Origin: Elmis aenea
Taxonomy: Eukaryota; Arthropoda; Insecta; Coleoptera; Elmidae
DNA: 64,000 nt
Assembly (NCBI GenBank): GCA_947652605.1
Contig: OX393576.1
Coordinates: 14,348,575-14,412,574 of the forward strand
Reading direction: 5' to 3'
This document shows, in pieces, positions 1 to 11,079 of this stretch. A model generated the notes under the pieces. It saw only the letters and a program-made list of their open reading frames with translations, searched no databases and had not been told where the DNA came from. The translations under genes were made by a program, and so were the position numbers. Each line of letters starts with the position of its first letter. The stretch's first letter is position 1.

Positions 1-1808
1 TTTAAACCGACAAAATTATTTCTTCCATCAACTTTTTGTAAGTATAATACATTATTAATTCTTAGACAAAATATCGGTCAACGTTTTTGTGCAACGCATT
101 GTTAAATCTGTTTTAGTTTTTAGTACATAATTCTTATATGATTTAAAAGTTTAGAACAATTGTATAAGTTCAATATATTAACGTATTGGCTAGCGTTCAA
201 GACTGTAGATTTATAGGATTGTGGAAAAATATGATTTTAGTACAGCGTTACATACATTTATTGAAAAAAATTCAAGTCATTTTCAACGATTTTATATTTA
301 TTGGTTTAATTAATTAATTTTGCAAAACCAAGGAAAAGTCGACGCTTGTTTTATACGTCAACCTCTGAAAACTTAGAACACTAAGCAAACGCGGGAAGCC
401 GCTTGATCAGTTCTTTATTTGTCGGAAATGAGGTAAAAGTTTTTAATTAGAAAACTTGCAACTCCTCAAAACATATCTCAGGCATAAAAGGAAAAAGCGT
501 TTTCCTAAATAAACATAATTAACACATTGCTTTTGCTGAGTTCCCCACGATGTATAACAGAAAACTTTTCCGGGTTATTTTTTAGACGTTTCTCGAGAAA
601 TTTAACGCTATATTTTCGATTTCCAAGACAGTTAACAAATCGAGAGAGGACCTCATTGAAAAGACTTGACAGAATTTATCTACTATTTAGTATCAGTTTA
701 AATCAATAAATAAACATGTAGAATATTATCACTAACTTGTTACATTTTTAAAGCAATAACATCTTATAATTTTTCGATAACTTTAATATTTGTAAGATTC
801 TTTAAAAAAAAAAGTTACCTCTTTTGTAAAGTGTTGTCTTCAAGCAATGCATGATTTTCTTACCAATGCTGGGAGAAGTGTCTTAAAACGGTACAGGCAC
901 GACATCGATTTTGCGGCACTCTTGGTTCCAAAGCCTTGCCGGATTAAGCATATTGCCGGACCAACCGTAAAGCCATAGCTAGGGTTACATTTAAGCAAAA
1001 TAAGTTAAGAATCTCACAAAATTGCGGTATCATCACCAAATGCAGCATATATTATGTCACGAAGCGCGCTTGGTGGCCGCTGGATTTTAAATTCTCTCTC
1101 GTAATTTTACTAAAGGAGGTGCCGAACCATCAGTTACCGGAAAATCGGTGTTGAACCTGTATTGTATTTCGACAAAAAAAAAAACCTTCGGAAAAGAATA
1201 AGTGATTTTTAATTCAACTTATTTATATATACCTACTGATTTTTTTATTGCGAAGTTATTGTTAATATGTCTCTTTTATATTTACCAAACTAGTTCAAAA
1301 AAAGATAGTGCGATGAAAAGGTTGAATTTAATGAAGTTATTGTTTAAACGCGCCCTTGTTTTATATATTGTTGTTGTTAATAAATACTTTTAATGCCCTT
1401 ACTTTAGAATCAATGCATATCACTGTCATGCACATACACACAATGCAGATGTACACTCATGCTCCATTGCTGAATAGAATGGCCGACGCATCTCAGCAAT
1501 ACTATGTCAGCTTCAATAATTAATTAGGGTACATGGAACATAGGTTGTTGTCACGTGCCTCTTGTGTTATGTACTCTATTCCGAGTGAGGTGTCGCTTTG
1601 TTTTACATAAATTTAGCTCTAAAAGTGGTTAATGTTTTCACAAGGCGAAATTTGTTGCTGTTGTATAAGGAAAATGGTATTCGCTTTGCTTATTTCTTAA
1701 AACGTAACACTTAATTCGCACTGAGCCAATGAAATCACTTTAATTAATTCATATACAAACACTTGAAAAGCGCTGTTTGTTAATTCGCTTTCACTTAAGC
1801 TGCTTTTA
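1..1808. other. Intronic A+T-rich DNA, no gene seen
   Basis: This should be intron upstream of the helix-loop-helix exon. No exon resembling the MXD basic region or SIN3-interaction motif could be found. The short ORFs at 527-709 and 1202-1393 have no recognisable content. The stretch 870-1130 is richer in G+C than its flanks and may be single-copy, but I cannot assign it. Confidence 0.4.
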
Positions 1809-2040
1809 TACAGGGTGTCCCAATTATCGTGAATAGCATGGGGATCTCGTAAACGGTAAGAGATGCAGAGTTGGTTAAGTGGATCAAAATGATCTATGAA
1901 AAAAATTAATAGGTTTGCGCTATTCACAAAAAACAAAAAAATACGTTTTCGATTTTTGCTTATAGCCTGCTTATTTGATATCATACTCCAAATATTTTTC
2001 GACATTATTAGAACACTTCTGCGTAGATTTGAAATTTGTT
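1809..2040 (+). mobile_element. Unpaired mariner-like terminal arm
   Basis: TA followed by CAGGGTGTCCCAATTATCG is the same kind of end as in the complete palindromes of this window. Inside it comes the subterminal text CATGGGGATCTCG, then AAGAGATGCAGAGTTGGTTAA. No inverted partner was found downstream, so this is a broken or solo arm. The inner limit is approximate. Confidence 0.5.
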
Positions 2041-2283
2041 AATACATTTTACCCATCTTCATTTGTTTTCGTTATTTCAAGATCAACTTTCTTATTGTAA
2101 ATACGGCCTACAGTTGGCTGTGAAGCGATTAAAAAGAGATTTTTTTCTCGTTTCATTGATGTATGGGTTGTTATGTTAATCTTTAAAAATAAGTCTTGTT
2201 ATTATTATTTCCGCGGAGGTGGTCCCCTTTCGGGTTCCTGTACTGCGACCTATTGGTCTATTGTACCCTCTGGTGATAGCCCC

Positions 2284-2425
2284 TTAAAGAAGTCCTGTGT
2301 TTTTGAAAAACTCCAGGATTTTCTTTAAGGGTGTTTTCCTTAACTCTTCTTGGTTGGCTTTTTCCATCCCTAGAAGTATACGCCGATAGGATGTGAATCC
2401 TTCACACTGGCATATTATGTGAAGA
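2284..2425 (-). pseudogene. LINE reverse-transcriptase C-terminus, relic
   Basis: On the minus strand this reads HIICQCEGFTSYRRILLGME, then LRKTPLKKILEFFKNTGLL and a TAA stop (2284-2286). A Cys/His pair followed by a helical tail ending in L-x-F-x-K-x-T-G-L is typical of the last part of insect non-LTR ORF2 proteins of the R1/Jockey type. Below the stop, 2205-2283 looks like the element's 3' UTR. The upstream part is missing, so the copy is 5'-truncated, as usual for LINEs. The clade is uncertain. Confidence 0.6.
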
Positions 2426-2447
2426 AGAGTAAGTTATTACAATATTA

Positions 2448-2716
2448 CAGGGCCCTTCAGAGAAAACATGAGGCCCGGTGCAGTGTGACAAAAACAAAAG
2501 TCCTCGCTTTCTTAAATTGTTTTAAAATCCGTACCGGTTCACACTGATGACTACCGGTTTTTTGAAATTCGTACGATTTTTTACAGATCGAGTTAAACAT
2601 TGTGAGGCCCCTAAATTTGTAAGAGGCGAGGCCCTTAAATTTGTAAGAGGCTCCGTAAAGTTGTGAGGCCAAGGGCAGCTGCCCCTTTTGTCCCCCCCCC
2701 CCTCTTATAGAGCCTG
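2448..2716. mobile_element. hAT-like MITE, 269 bp
   Basis: The insert starts CAGGGCCCTTCAG and ends GAGCCTG. It is flanked by the imperfect 8-bp duplication CAATATTA (2440-2447) and AAATATTA (2717-2724). Ends in CAGGG and 8-bp duplications are hAT hallmarks. Inside are a short direct repeat (AAATTTGTAAGAGGC, twice near 2632-2652) and a run of C near 2692-2702. No coding content. Confidence 0.55.
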
Positions 2717-2724
2717 AAATATTA

Positions 2725-4134
2725 TTGTATTTATTAAGTTTAACCATTGATTTTCAAGGGTTTAACCAAGGTGGCCGTGGAAAAACAAAACTAAACATCA
2801 CATAAATATACTAGCTGCACATAATTACACACAAAAAAACTTAAATAATTGATGATATTATTTACATTTTATAATAATTTATGATTTTTTAGTTGGGTAC
2901 TAGCTATAGTTAGCTGGGCAAAAATAAGTTTCGTCATGCTACGCCTGTGCTAACTATTTCTCGTCAATCAGTGTTGATACTAAACAAATGAAGCCATGTT
3001 GTATAATATACAGCAACATACTTTGTTTGGAATTCAAATAATTAATCACAAATACTTATTTAATGAATTCAATGCAGTCTATTCATTACTAGTAAAAATA
3101 TTTATACCCATAAATCAAAATTATAGCAATCGGTTCGCCATTAAAAATGTATCGTTGTATTCGCGAAGCAATTTATTGCGATGGTGCGTGATTTGAAGTG
3201 AAAATGCCAAAGAAACCGCAATTAATTTAGTCGTTAATAACGCACGCAGGCGGCACTGCGACATTTATTATATTGACATCCGGCTTAATATAGCATGTAA
3301 CTCGCTCGGTAAGCCGCTATTGCTGCATTGTTCAACTGTTATCAGACGGTTGTGCATGATCGAAGCAAGCGTTCTGTGGCGTTACAGATCATCGTAATTG
3401 ATCTCTTTGAACATTCGGTACTGTTAAAACAGCGCATGGTGGTAATGAACAGGATTAAATTGTATCCCTTTTGCGACATTAACAGCCATCACAAAACTGC
3501 CTTTGCTTTGTAAACGATGATCGGTATTTATTTATGTACTGAGTCAGTTCTATGGCTATTTTATAACATTAATAGTATACCGATTATGTATTTCATCGTA
3601 GTAATCTCTAAAATGATCAGCTACAAAGTGGATATAACCAAAATAATTTTTGAAAGGTGACGTAGAACATCAAACGTCCACCGGTGGTCATTTGCCATAT
3701 ACTACAAAGACTTGTCATCACCTGTGGAAATTTTCATAATATTAAGCATCACGATAAAAATCAAACATTTTTCAAAAAAGTCTAAAAATCTAAAAAACCA
3801 CTGCACTTAGGCATAGGGAATGCTATTAAAAGTCCCTCTAAAACAACGTATTAAATCCAAAAATGCAATAAAAAATAGACCATTGTATTCGAAATAAGAA
3901 AGTAGACGTCAACTTCCGGTAATTCCGGAAGTGTCTCCATTTTGAAAATATTTTCATTAAACAGATCAGATGCCATTATGGTGATAACCAACATTTCAGA
4001 TCAATACCCTTTTTTATTCTTCATATATTTTTAATGCCCGGTCCCAATCAATCACCCTGTATATTATTTCCCATTGGTGTATATGTTACTGTAAAATCCC
4101 AACTTAGTTTTTATCGGTCAATCCTAGGAGTACA
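2725..4134. other. Intronic DNA with one unpaired mariner-like end
   Basis: No gene is seen. At 4051-4061 a CACCCTG followed by TA marks the right end of a CAGGGTG-type element whose left end is not recognisable. The rest is unassigned A+T-rich sequence, somewhat more GC-rich at 3180-3500. Confidence 0.35.
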
Positions 4135-4465
4135 AGGTGGTAAAAGTCTAAAGAAATGTTTGTTAACGCTTCCATTTCGGGCTTTTACGTTTGTTTAACT
4201 ATAACCTTCAACCTAACCCTCGTTCATTTGGTCAGTAATAGAGGGTCAGGTTAAAGCTTTTTTTAAATAAGTAATGAAAATTAAAGTTATTATGTAAACG
4301 CTTCCATTTCTAGCTCTAACGTTTGTTTTTATGAAAGAAAAACGTTTAACTTGACCCTCGTTCATTTGGTCATTAATTGCGGGCTAGCTTAAACGCGTTA
4401 GAAGTTGGTTCATTTTTTTTTACATAAATAATAAAAATGAAGCGAATTTCGAACTTTTACCACCT
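4135..4465. mobile_element. MITE-like insert with internal direct repeats
   Basis: The ends are inverted repeats: AGGTGGTAAAAGT at 4135 and ACTTTTACCACCT ending at 4465. Inside, about 110 bp is duplicated in direct orientation with a 132-bp period: GTTAACGCTTCCATTT at 4162 and GTAAACGCTTCCATTT at 4294, each followed by CCCTCGTTCATTTGGTCA. No clear target duplication was found, so the superfamily is open. Confidence 0.45.
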
Positions 4466-5645
4466 CACTATGGTGAATGCTAATGTTAACCGGTAAAACC
4501 TGAGATTTACCATTTTTTTTGCATAGTTTGTAATAGTACAGTAACATATAATCATAAAAGACTTCTGGCGAGCGATTCCCATCCAATTTTTCTTTGTTCT
4601 TTTAATTTTTGTTTTAAGTTCGGCAATTAGTTGAGTGACTTTTAACAACTTTAAATGTGTATTATAACTTATTTTATGATAATTAATAGTAATAATAAAA
4701 ACGTAAATAGCCAAAATAGAGGTCCGTGAATTTGGCCCGGACTTTAAAAGGCATATGCACTTATTCACTTAATACCTAATTAGATTATATTTGCCTTATA
4801 GCAATAAATCGATGAGTACTAAAATTTTGTATGAATTTTGATACTAATTTATGTTTCACATCTAATATTTGCTTATTTATGTGAAATATTGCACAGCCAC
4901 CAAATAAATATTTTTTTTAAATTTGTTTCAGATGTTTAACAAACTATCGCGGTGGAATTAAAACATAAACTTTAAATTAAACTAAAACATATTATACATG
5001 TGAAATGAGAGGTTTTTAAAGCAATTGCAGTAAAATTATCAGTCACTAAAATATAAACGAACCAGCTAAAATTCCAAACAAGGGTATAGGTTGGACCATC
5101 TGGAACGACAAATAGTTTTTATGTTCGCAAAGCAATAAATAAGGGACAAGTGTTCAATGGGAAGAATAGTTAAAGGGCTAAATAAAGTTCATTGACTAAA
5201 ATATACCTGCTGTTCTAGATGTGGGTCAATGTGCCTTAGCAAAAATGATGCAAAAATAGAAAATTTTAAAAATTTAGCCTACAGAAATGAGAAAGGGGTC
5301 CCCTTAATCTTAAAATGTGACTATGGGGATACTCCCTTTATTGACCAGTTATACAAAATTAACAGAACTTAACTTTTCCTAAAACTAACAAATTATATTT
5401 ACAAAACAATAAACCATGTGTAGAGTTTAAACCTTACAACAATAAAATACAATAAAAATATAAAGAAATTATTCAAAAATTGTAAAAGCAGGTTAAGCGA
5501 TTTTACAAACAGAATATAACTTTTTGTTTAGTACACGAATTATAAATTTAATACATCAACGTACAGAACTTACACCTCTACTTAATATTTTGTAACAACT
5601 ATTAAAGCACTATCAAATGTCACCAAGAACATTCAAAACGATAAA
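4466..5645. other. Intronic DNA, nothing recognised
   Basis: A+T-rich sequence without recognisable exons, RNA genes or element ends. Confidence 0.4.
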
Positions 5646-5911
5646 AAAAGTCCAGGATAGCGTGAAGTTACCTGGGAGTTCAGTTTTTTATTTATAACGG
5701 GAGAACGGTTAATCGAAATTCAAAAATTCTTAAAGCACAAAGAAGCACTAACGAAGCACTAAGGATTGGCATCAAAATAATTGAGTTTGGTGAGAAAGTC
5801 CGGGATGGCGTGAAGTTAGCCCGGAGTTCAGTTTTTTATTTATAACGGGAGAACAGTTAATCGAAATTCAAAAATTCTTGAAGCACAAAGAAGCACTAAC
5901 GAAGCACTAAG
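5646..5911 (+). repeat. 148-bp direct tandem duplication
   Basis: About 118 bp is repeated with a period of 148 bp: copy 1 at about 5646-5763 and copy 2 at 5794-5911. They share GTTCAGTTTTTTATTTATAA and AAGCACAAAGAAGCACTAAC, with only a few substitutions. Near its end each unit carries a short internal repeat of GAAGCACTAA. A related GTCCGGG...AACTTCACGGACC stretch follows at 5947-5969. No coding content. Confidence 0.7.
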
Positions 5912-7432
5912 TAAAAAAAAATATAGCAACATTTGTGCTTTCCAAGTCCGGGCCAACTTCACGGACCTCCAAAATAGTGTATTTTAATTTAATACTCAAA
6001 TTGGTAGAAAAACCTTAACATATTAAATTCTGCAAACATCATCGTATATATCTACTTTATTAACATCCTACGAAACCAACACTTGCCCAAACTTCTCAAG
6101 TTTAGATTAAAGTTGGTTTAGGTTAACCAACTTAACTAAGTTTATCGCAGTTAAACGCTTTTAGATATAATGTAAGTTGAGAATTGCATTACGTTATCTT
6201 TTAAGGTTATACGATGCCGTTATAGTTTGCAGATTGAAACAGAAAAGAAACTTGATTCAATCGACTTTCTAAAAACCATTGTTTTTGTCTTATATTTTCA
6301 AATTGTGAAGGAAACATAAACATGCGGCATTTTTAAAATGACTGTATTGAAACCGACATAGGTACAATACCAATTTCAAATTTTATGAGTTTTGCACGAA
6401 TTATTGATGTAGTGAAGACATTATAGGCGGAAATCGTTTTCTTTATTCCTTCTTAGTTGCAACCAGTTGGATTTAGTTCCTCATATTTACTATCAAGCTT
6501 ACAACGATAATAATGACAGTCGACGTACTCAGTTCTTGATGTATCAATTTTCATTCGTTTTGGAAAAGTAAATCTACAAGTGAACTTTAAATTGAACTAT
6601 TTTGGAGAGCAATTTGTAGCAGTCTTTAAGCAAAAAGACAACATGTATTAAAATCTATATACAGAGTGTTTCGTAAAAATACAAAAAACGGGAGTTGGTT
6701 CCTTATCGAAAATTAAGGAGGGTCTTTTATATAAAATTTTTTCCTTAGACGTCTCCATTCAGAGTTACACTCCCCTGAAGGGTAGCGGTAAAATTAGGTT
6801 TTAATTTTATTCCTCAATTTTGGATAAATGTAGGAGAATGATATTTGGTAAATGTTTTATACTTATTAAAAGGTTTCCCATGAAGCATCTCCCACCTTCA
6901 CAGGGGGCTGAAAACTGCGACCCCTGTTAGTATTTTTATCCGAACTTTTTGGTGAGTTTAAATTTTGTAATTAAAAAAATATTCTTTTAAAGCCTGGTTT
7001 ATTTAGAAACTATTTTTATTCTTCAATTTTCCTGGTAAAACCTACAGTTTTTGAGTAAAAAATAATATAATTGAACATGCACCATTAGATATTCCAATAT
7101 AAAACGATTCATTTTGGTGGTTACCTTGGTTTGCTTATGTCCATATTGGGTAGAATTGACGGGCGTTTTAACCCTCGTCAGGCGGCATAATTTTACAACG
7201 TAACAGGCGGTAAAGGTACAATTGTACCTTCATATATTTTGTATGAAAATTCTTGGTAGATAAAATTTGTATACGGTAAATGGATAACATTTAATATTTA
7301 CACATTGTTTAAGTCATGTTTTGTGATATTTTGCTTATTTCAACACTACTTAGATATTTTGTTTTCATTCTATAATAGGCACATGCAAAAAGATGCTGAA
7401 TATTTGCGTTCTTATCACAACATAAGTAGACC

Positions 7433-8630
7433 TTTGATACACATTCAGTATTTGAAGAATCTGATTCTCAATATGAGGAAGAACCATATGTTGCATCTCA
7501 TGACGAAAACTATGTACCACCAGCGGATGTTTCATCTGAAGAAAAGTCAGACATCGAGCAAGAAATGATCATAGAGCAGAAAAAAGAATACGACTCAGAG
7601 GAGAGCGTTGAGGATGAGCCTGTATCTCAAAGTGTGGATGACATTTGAACTGCTAAGGATGGAACTAAATGGCATAGTGATCCACTGCCAAGTACACAAA
7701 CAAGATCTCGTAACATCATACGACAAAGAGGTTGGTACAGTGAGAAAAAAAACAAGAGATTTATGTCAAGCAACATGCAGCCTGCCAAAAAAAGGCCTGT
7801 AAATTCGACCAATTTTGCCTACAATTGTGATGCAACAATCTGTTCATATGTGACAAAGAAGAATAAATCAGTCGTGCTTTTGTCATCCATGCACATGACG
7901 GGAGAGGTCGATGGGACACAAGCACCCAAGCCAGAGATAATAAACTATTACAACAAAACCAAAGGCGGAATTGATGTTATGAATAAAATGTTAGGCGAGT
8001 ACACTGTGAAACGAAGAACATTGCGTTGGCCTCTAGCATTTTTCATAACATGATTGACGTCACTGGGTTAGCATCATCTACACAGAACACAACCCATGGC
8101 TCAGGGCCAACGATCAAGGAGGAAAGTTCCTGAAAGATTTGGCCAATCAGTTATGTATGCCTGCAATCAAAGCTCGTGGTACAAACCGGATGTCGATGAG
8201 AAACCATTTCCGATGTGCAGTAGAAATGATGCTTGGACGACGGATTGTGGTAGCACCAGAGGCAGCAGGTTCTCAAGTACCTCATGGTAGTCGCGGAGCC
8301 TCACTTATCGTTGGCAGTTGTTATGTCTGCCGAGAACCGAATCGGAAACAACGTAATGGTGGTCATACACGTTGCGGTATACCTGTCAGGTTTGCCTGCT
8401 TGCAGGTATACCGGAGCGTGTGTGTAACATAACTGCACAGGCAATGTTACCAAAACTGTTTAGGTAAACCTGAACATTTTTTATTGTTCAGGCAAACCTG
8501 ACAGGTATACCGCAACTTGTATGACCACCATAAGACTAGGAAGTCCTGCGTAGTTTGCATGAAACCTGTTTGCGATGAACACTCAGTAACAAAGATGCAC
8601 GTAGCATTACTTGTAAAGAAAATCAATTAA
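7433..8630 (+). pseudogene. piggyBac transposase relic lacking the catalytic core
   Basis: One reading frame gives an acidic N-terminus (F-E-E-S-D-S-Q-Y-E-E-E onward), a TGA at about 7646, then AKDGTKWHSDPLP. The frame then jumps, at about 7730, to the late part of the protein: CSYVTKKNKSVVLLSSMH, KPEIINYYNKTKGG and YTVKRRTLRWP. These are piggyBac landmarks from before and after the DDE core, so roughly the middle half is deleted. Further on come two 1-base frame changes (near 8047 and 8120), RKFLKDLANQLCMP, and the C-terminal Cys-rich finger split by the MITE at 8357-8530. The finger resumes as SCVVCMKPVCDEHS and ends at TAA 8628-8630. It cannot encode an active enzyme. Confidence 0.85.
8357..8530. 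mobile_element. PIF/Harbinger-like MITE inside the piggyBac ORF
   Basis: This is a 174-bp insert with inverted repeats of about 40 bp beginning TGGTGGTCATACACGTTGCG and nearly identical between the ends. It is flanked by TAA on both sides (8354-8356 and 8531-8533), the 3-bp TWA duplication typical of PIF/Harbinger. Taking out the insert and one TAA rejoins the Cys-rich finger in frame, which confirms the borders. It carries no coding sequence. Confidence 0.85.
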
Positions 8631-9674
8631 AAAATGTACTTATATATTTTTTTATAATGTAAATCAACTATTTCTTCATATTTTTAAAAATAAAATACTA
8701 TCATACATACAAAATATATGGAAAAACAACTTGGCCCCTTATCTCGGAAGAGGGGCAATATTTTTTTGAAATTTAGCTCATCTTATAATCTAGATCAAAA
8801 ATGTAGAGATGTCACAAAATTTTAGCCCTCTACGGTTTCCAGAAAAAAAGTTATTGCAATTTAAAAACTAAAAAGTTACAATTGTACCTATGCCGCCTGA
8901 CAAGGGTAGCGTTGTCGCCGCGTAAACGTCAAAATGAATTACACCTATCAATTCTACCCAATTGAACATAAAAAAACCATGGTAACCACCAAAATAATTC
9001 GTTTTATATTGTGCAATTAATGATGCAAGTTCACTAACTTATAGGAGTATTAGTTTTTACTCAAAAACTGTAGGTTTTGCAAAAAAGTATAGAATTAAAA
9101 AATTTCTAAATGAGTCAAGCTTAAAAAAGAAAAAATTACAAAATTTTAACCCACCAAAAAAACCAGATTGAAAAACCAACAGGGGTCGCATTTTTCAGCC
9201 CCCCATAAAGGTGGTAGATGATTGAAAATATTACTATGGAAAACCTTTTAATAAGTATAAAACATTTAACAAATATCTTTCTCTTACATTTATCCAAATT
9301 TGAGAAATAAAATAGAAACCTAATTTTACCGCTCCCCTTTAGGGGCGTGTAACTCCGAAACGAGACGTCTAAGTTAAAAATTTTATATGAAAGACCCCCT
9401 TAATTTTCAATAAGGAATTGCCTTCCAATTTTTTTCGCATTTTTTACGAAACACCCTGTATATTAGGGTCCACATTATTAAACTTTTCGTATTATCTGGA
9501 TTTTATTTATTATCCGAGGATATCTAGCACGTACAACTTTTAGGATAGTGTAAATGTGTAGTTAAAAGTATTTTTTTTTGTAAATCGTAGTTGGTCACAA
9601 TTGCTTGTTTTTTTGAATGTATGATATCCACCATTGCCATGTGTTTTTTTAACAAATTTATGTAATTGTTTCAG

Positions 9675-9789
9675 ACGCGCACACCTGCGAAACTGCCTGG
9701 AGAAGCTGAAGGACATAGTCCCATTAGGTCCAGAGGCATCCAGGCATACAACTTTAGGGCTTCTTACTAAAGCGAAGCGATTTATAAAG
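9675..9789 (+). CDS. Mxd: MXD/MAD-family bHLH-zipper repressor, helix-loop-helix exon
   Basis: Internal coding exon of 115 bases. The acceptor is TTTCAG at 9669-9674 and the donor GTAGTA starts at 9790. The first base completes an arginine codon from the previous exon, then 38 codons follow. Helix 1 reads [16 protein letters not shown], the loop LGPEASRHT, and helix 2 [13 protein letters not shown]. This is the MXD1/MXD4 type of HLH, clearly different from MNT, MYC or MAX. Proteins of this family pair with MAX on E-boxes and recruit SIN3/HDAC to repress transcription in the nucleus. The exon borders match the vertebrate MXD layout, where this exon starts just after the basic region and stops before the zipper. 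The upstream exon with the basic region (expected H-N-E-x-E-K-N-R) was not found in 1-9674. No frameshift or damage is seen. Confidence 0.93.
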
Positions 9790-10048
9790 GTAGTACATAA
9801 TGTTCTCTTAACAATTAACAAACATTTTTCGTGATTAACACTGCAATAGCTCCAATAGGGCAAATCGATAATTAGGTATGTCTGATAGATTTATAAAACT
9901 AGCCCGTGTATCATTCGTTCCCCATAAAATATATCTATTGTTTGAAGTGCACAGGACTAGTTCATAAAGACATAAGCATAATTAGAAATCTCTATTGGGG
10001 AATAAGAGTGCAGTCAGAGTAGAGAACTAAATCACAGTACCACAGCAA

Positions 10049-10315
10049 CGTGGAGTCAGACAAGATGTACCCTGTCTCCATTATTGTTTAATATCTACTT
10101 ACTTGTTAGAAGAAATATTTTAAAAGGCTTTGGAAGATCTTGACAGTGGTGTCAGTGTTGATGGGGATTCGTAAATAATATAAGATATTATGCAGATGAC
10201 ACTGTCCTTTTTGCAAAAAGCTTACAAGTACTTGTGGATAGAGTAAGCTGTGCGAATGAACGGCTTAAATTTAAATATTAAGAAAACCAAGCTCATGGTA
10301 ATTTCTAAAAGCAGG
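10049..10315 (+). pseudogene. LINE reverse-transcriptase fragment (YADD box)
   Basis: Broken frames read R-G-V-R-Q, then after one missing base C-T-L-S-P-L-L-F-N-I-Y, then after stops N-N-I-R-Y-A-D-D-T-V-L-F-A, and finally K-K-T-K-L-M-V-I-S-K-S. These are RT domains 4 to 7 of an insect non-LTR element, including the catalytic Y-A-D-D at about 10190-10201. Several stops and shifts show it is dead. No 3' tail or duplication was identified. It lies 260 bases into the intron after the helix-loop-helix exon. Confidence 0.75.
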
Positions 10316-11079
10316 ACAACAGCAAAAAGAAAAAATTCACATGCTTGAGCGCAAGATAAACGACCATGCCAGTGGGACCACCGGGTTGAAATAAAAAGCA
10401 AAACTGAAATACAATCATTTTTAAGTTTTTAACGGTAAAGTGAAAATTTTGACAATCATATTCATGTAGTTATTGATTTTAATATAAAATGTCTAGAAAA
10501 TGACCTTTTTCACATTTCTCACTCTACCCTCATCAGAATCGTTAATTCTTTTTCATTATTTTTTATTTACAACATTAAAATAAAAGTTAACGATTTTTGA
10601 GCGCATAACAAAGAATTTTTCCATTTAATTGTTTATGACTTGTTTTCCTTGCAAACTCATATTTAGAATGTAATAGCTTTAATTATAAGCTTACTTAAAT
10701 GGCGTGATATGGCAGCTGTGTATTGATATTTAACTTAACTAGTTTTGCACGCATCGTCCATATGTTAAACTAGTTTTAACTTAATTATTACCAGTTAATT
10801 TAAATTTAATTAAAAAAGTGCAATTATGTAATATACTCGTATATGTAAATGGTGTACTTATCAAGTATTGTTTAATGAATACTTTTTGACATCGTAAAAT
10901 TGAGTCAAATTGACCGATCTTTGGCACGTTAAACTTTTTATATAACGATGTTGAAGTAATATTGTTTTAATATTATGTTGTGGATACTCATTCTTGCTTT
11001 AATTATCGAATTCGAAATTATTCACGTATCACGTCACCCCAAATGGTATGGAAGTTGAGCAGATTTGTGTTTTGCTTAG

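Larger units (their letters stand above)
7172..8906 (+). mobile_element. piggyBac-family transposon, internally deleted copy
   Basis: The left end is TTAA (7168-7171) followed by CCCTCGTCAGGCGGCATA. The right end is the inverse of CCCTTGTCAGGCGGCATA, an 18-bp terminal inverted repeat with one mismatch. The expected right-hand TTAA is degenerate (TAGC at 8907-8910). TTAA targets and CCC-starting ends are piggyBac hallmarks, and the interior encodes a piggyBac transposase relic. The element is about 1.7 kb, shorter than a full copy (usually 2.4 kb or more), because the catalytic core is missing. Confidence 0.8.
6660..9460. mobile_element. Long palindromic (foldback) mariner-like element split by piggyBac
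   Basis: The left arm starts TA/CAGAGTGTTTCGTAAAA and the right arm ends with the reverse complement of CAGGGTGTTTCGTAAAA followed by TA. The arms (about 6662-7167 and 8911-9458) are diverged inverted copies of each other. Shared blocks include TTTACCGCT, AGGAGAATGATATTTGGTAA (mutated on the right) and GGTGGTTACC. The centre is taken by the piggyBac copy 7172-8906. A remnant of the same arm appears near 24290-24330. The TA at both ends and the CAGGGTG-type terminus suggest a Tc1/mariner origin. Confidence 0.7.

Noticed and set aside
7608..8290. Several separate small ORFs as independent genes
   Set aside because: All are frames of one broken piggyBac transposase or its shadows.
1..9674. Upstream MXD exons (SIN3-interaction motif and basic region)
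   Set aside because: I looked for H-N-E-x-E-K-N and for the leucine-rich N-terminal motif near splice donors and found neither. They probably lie outside the window.
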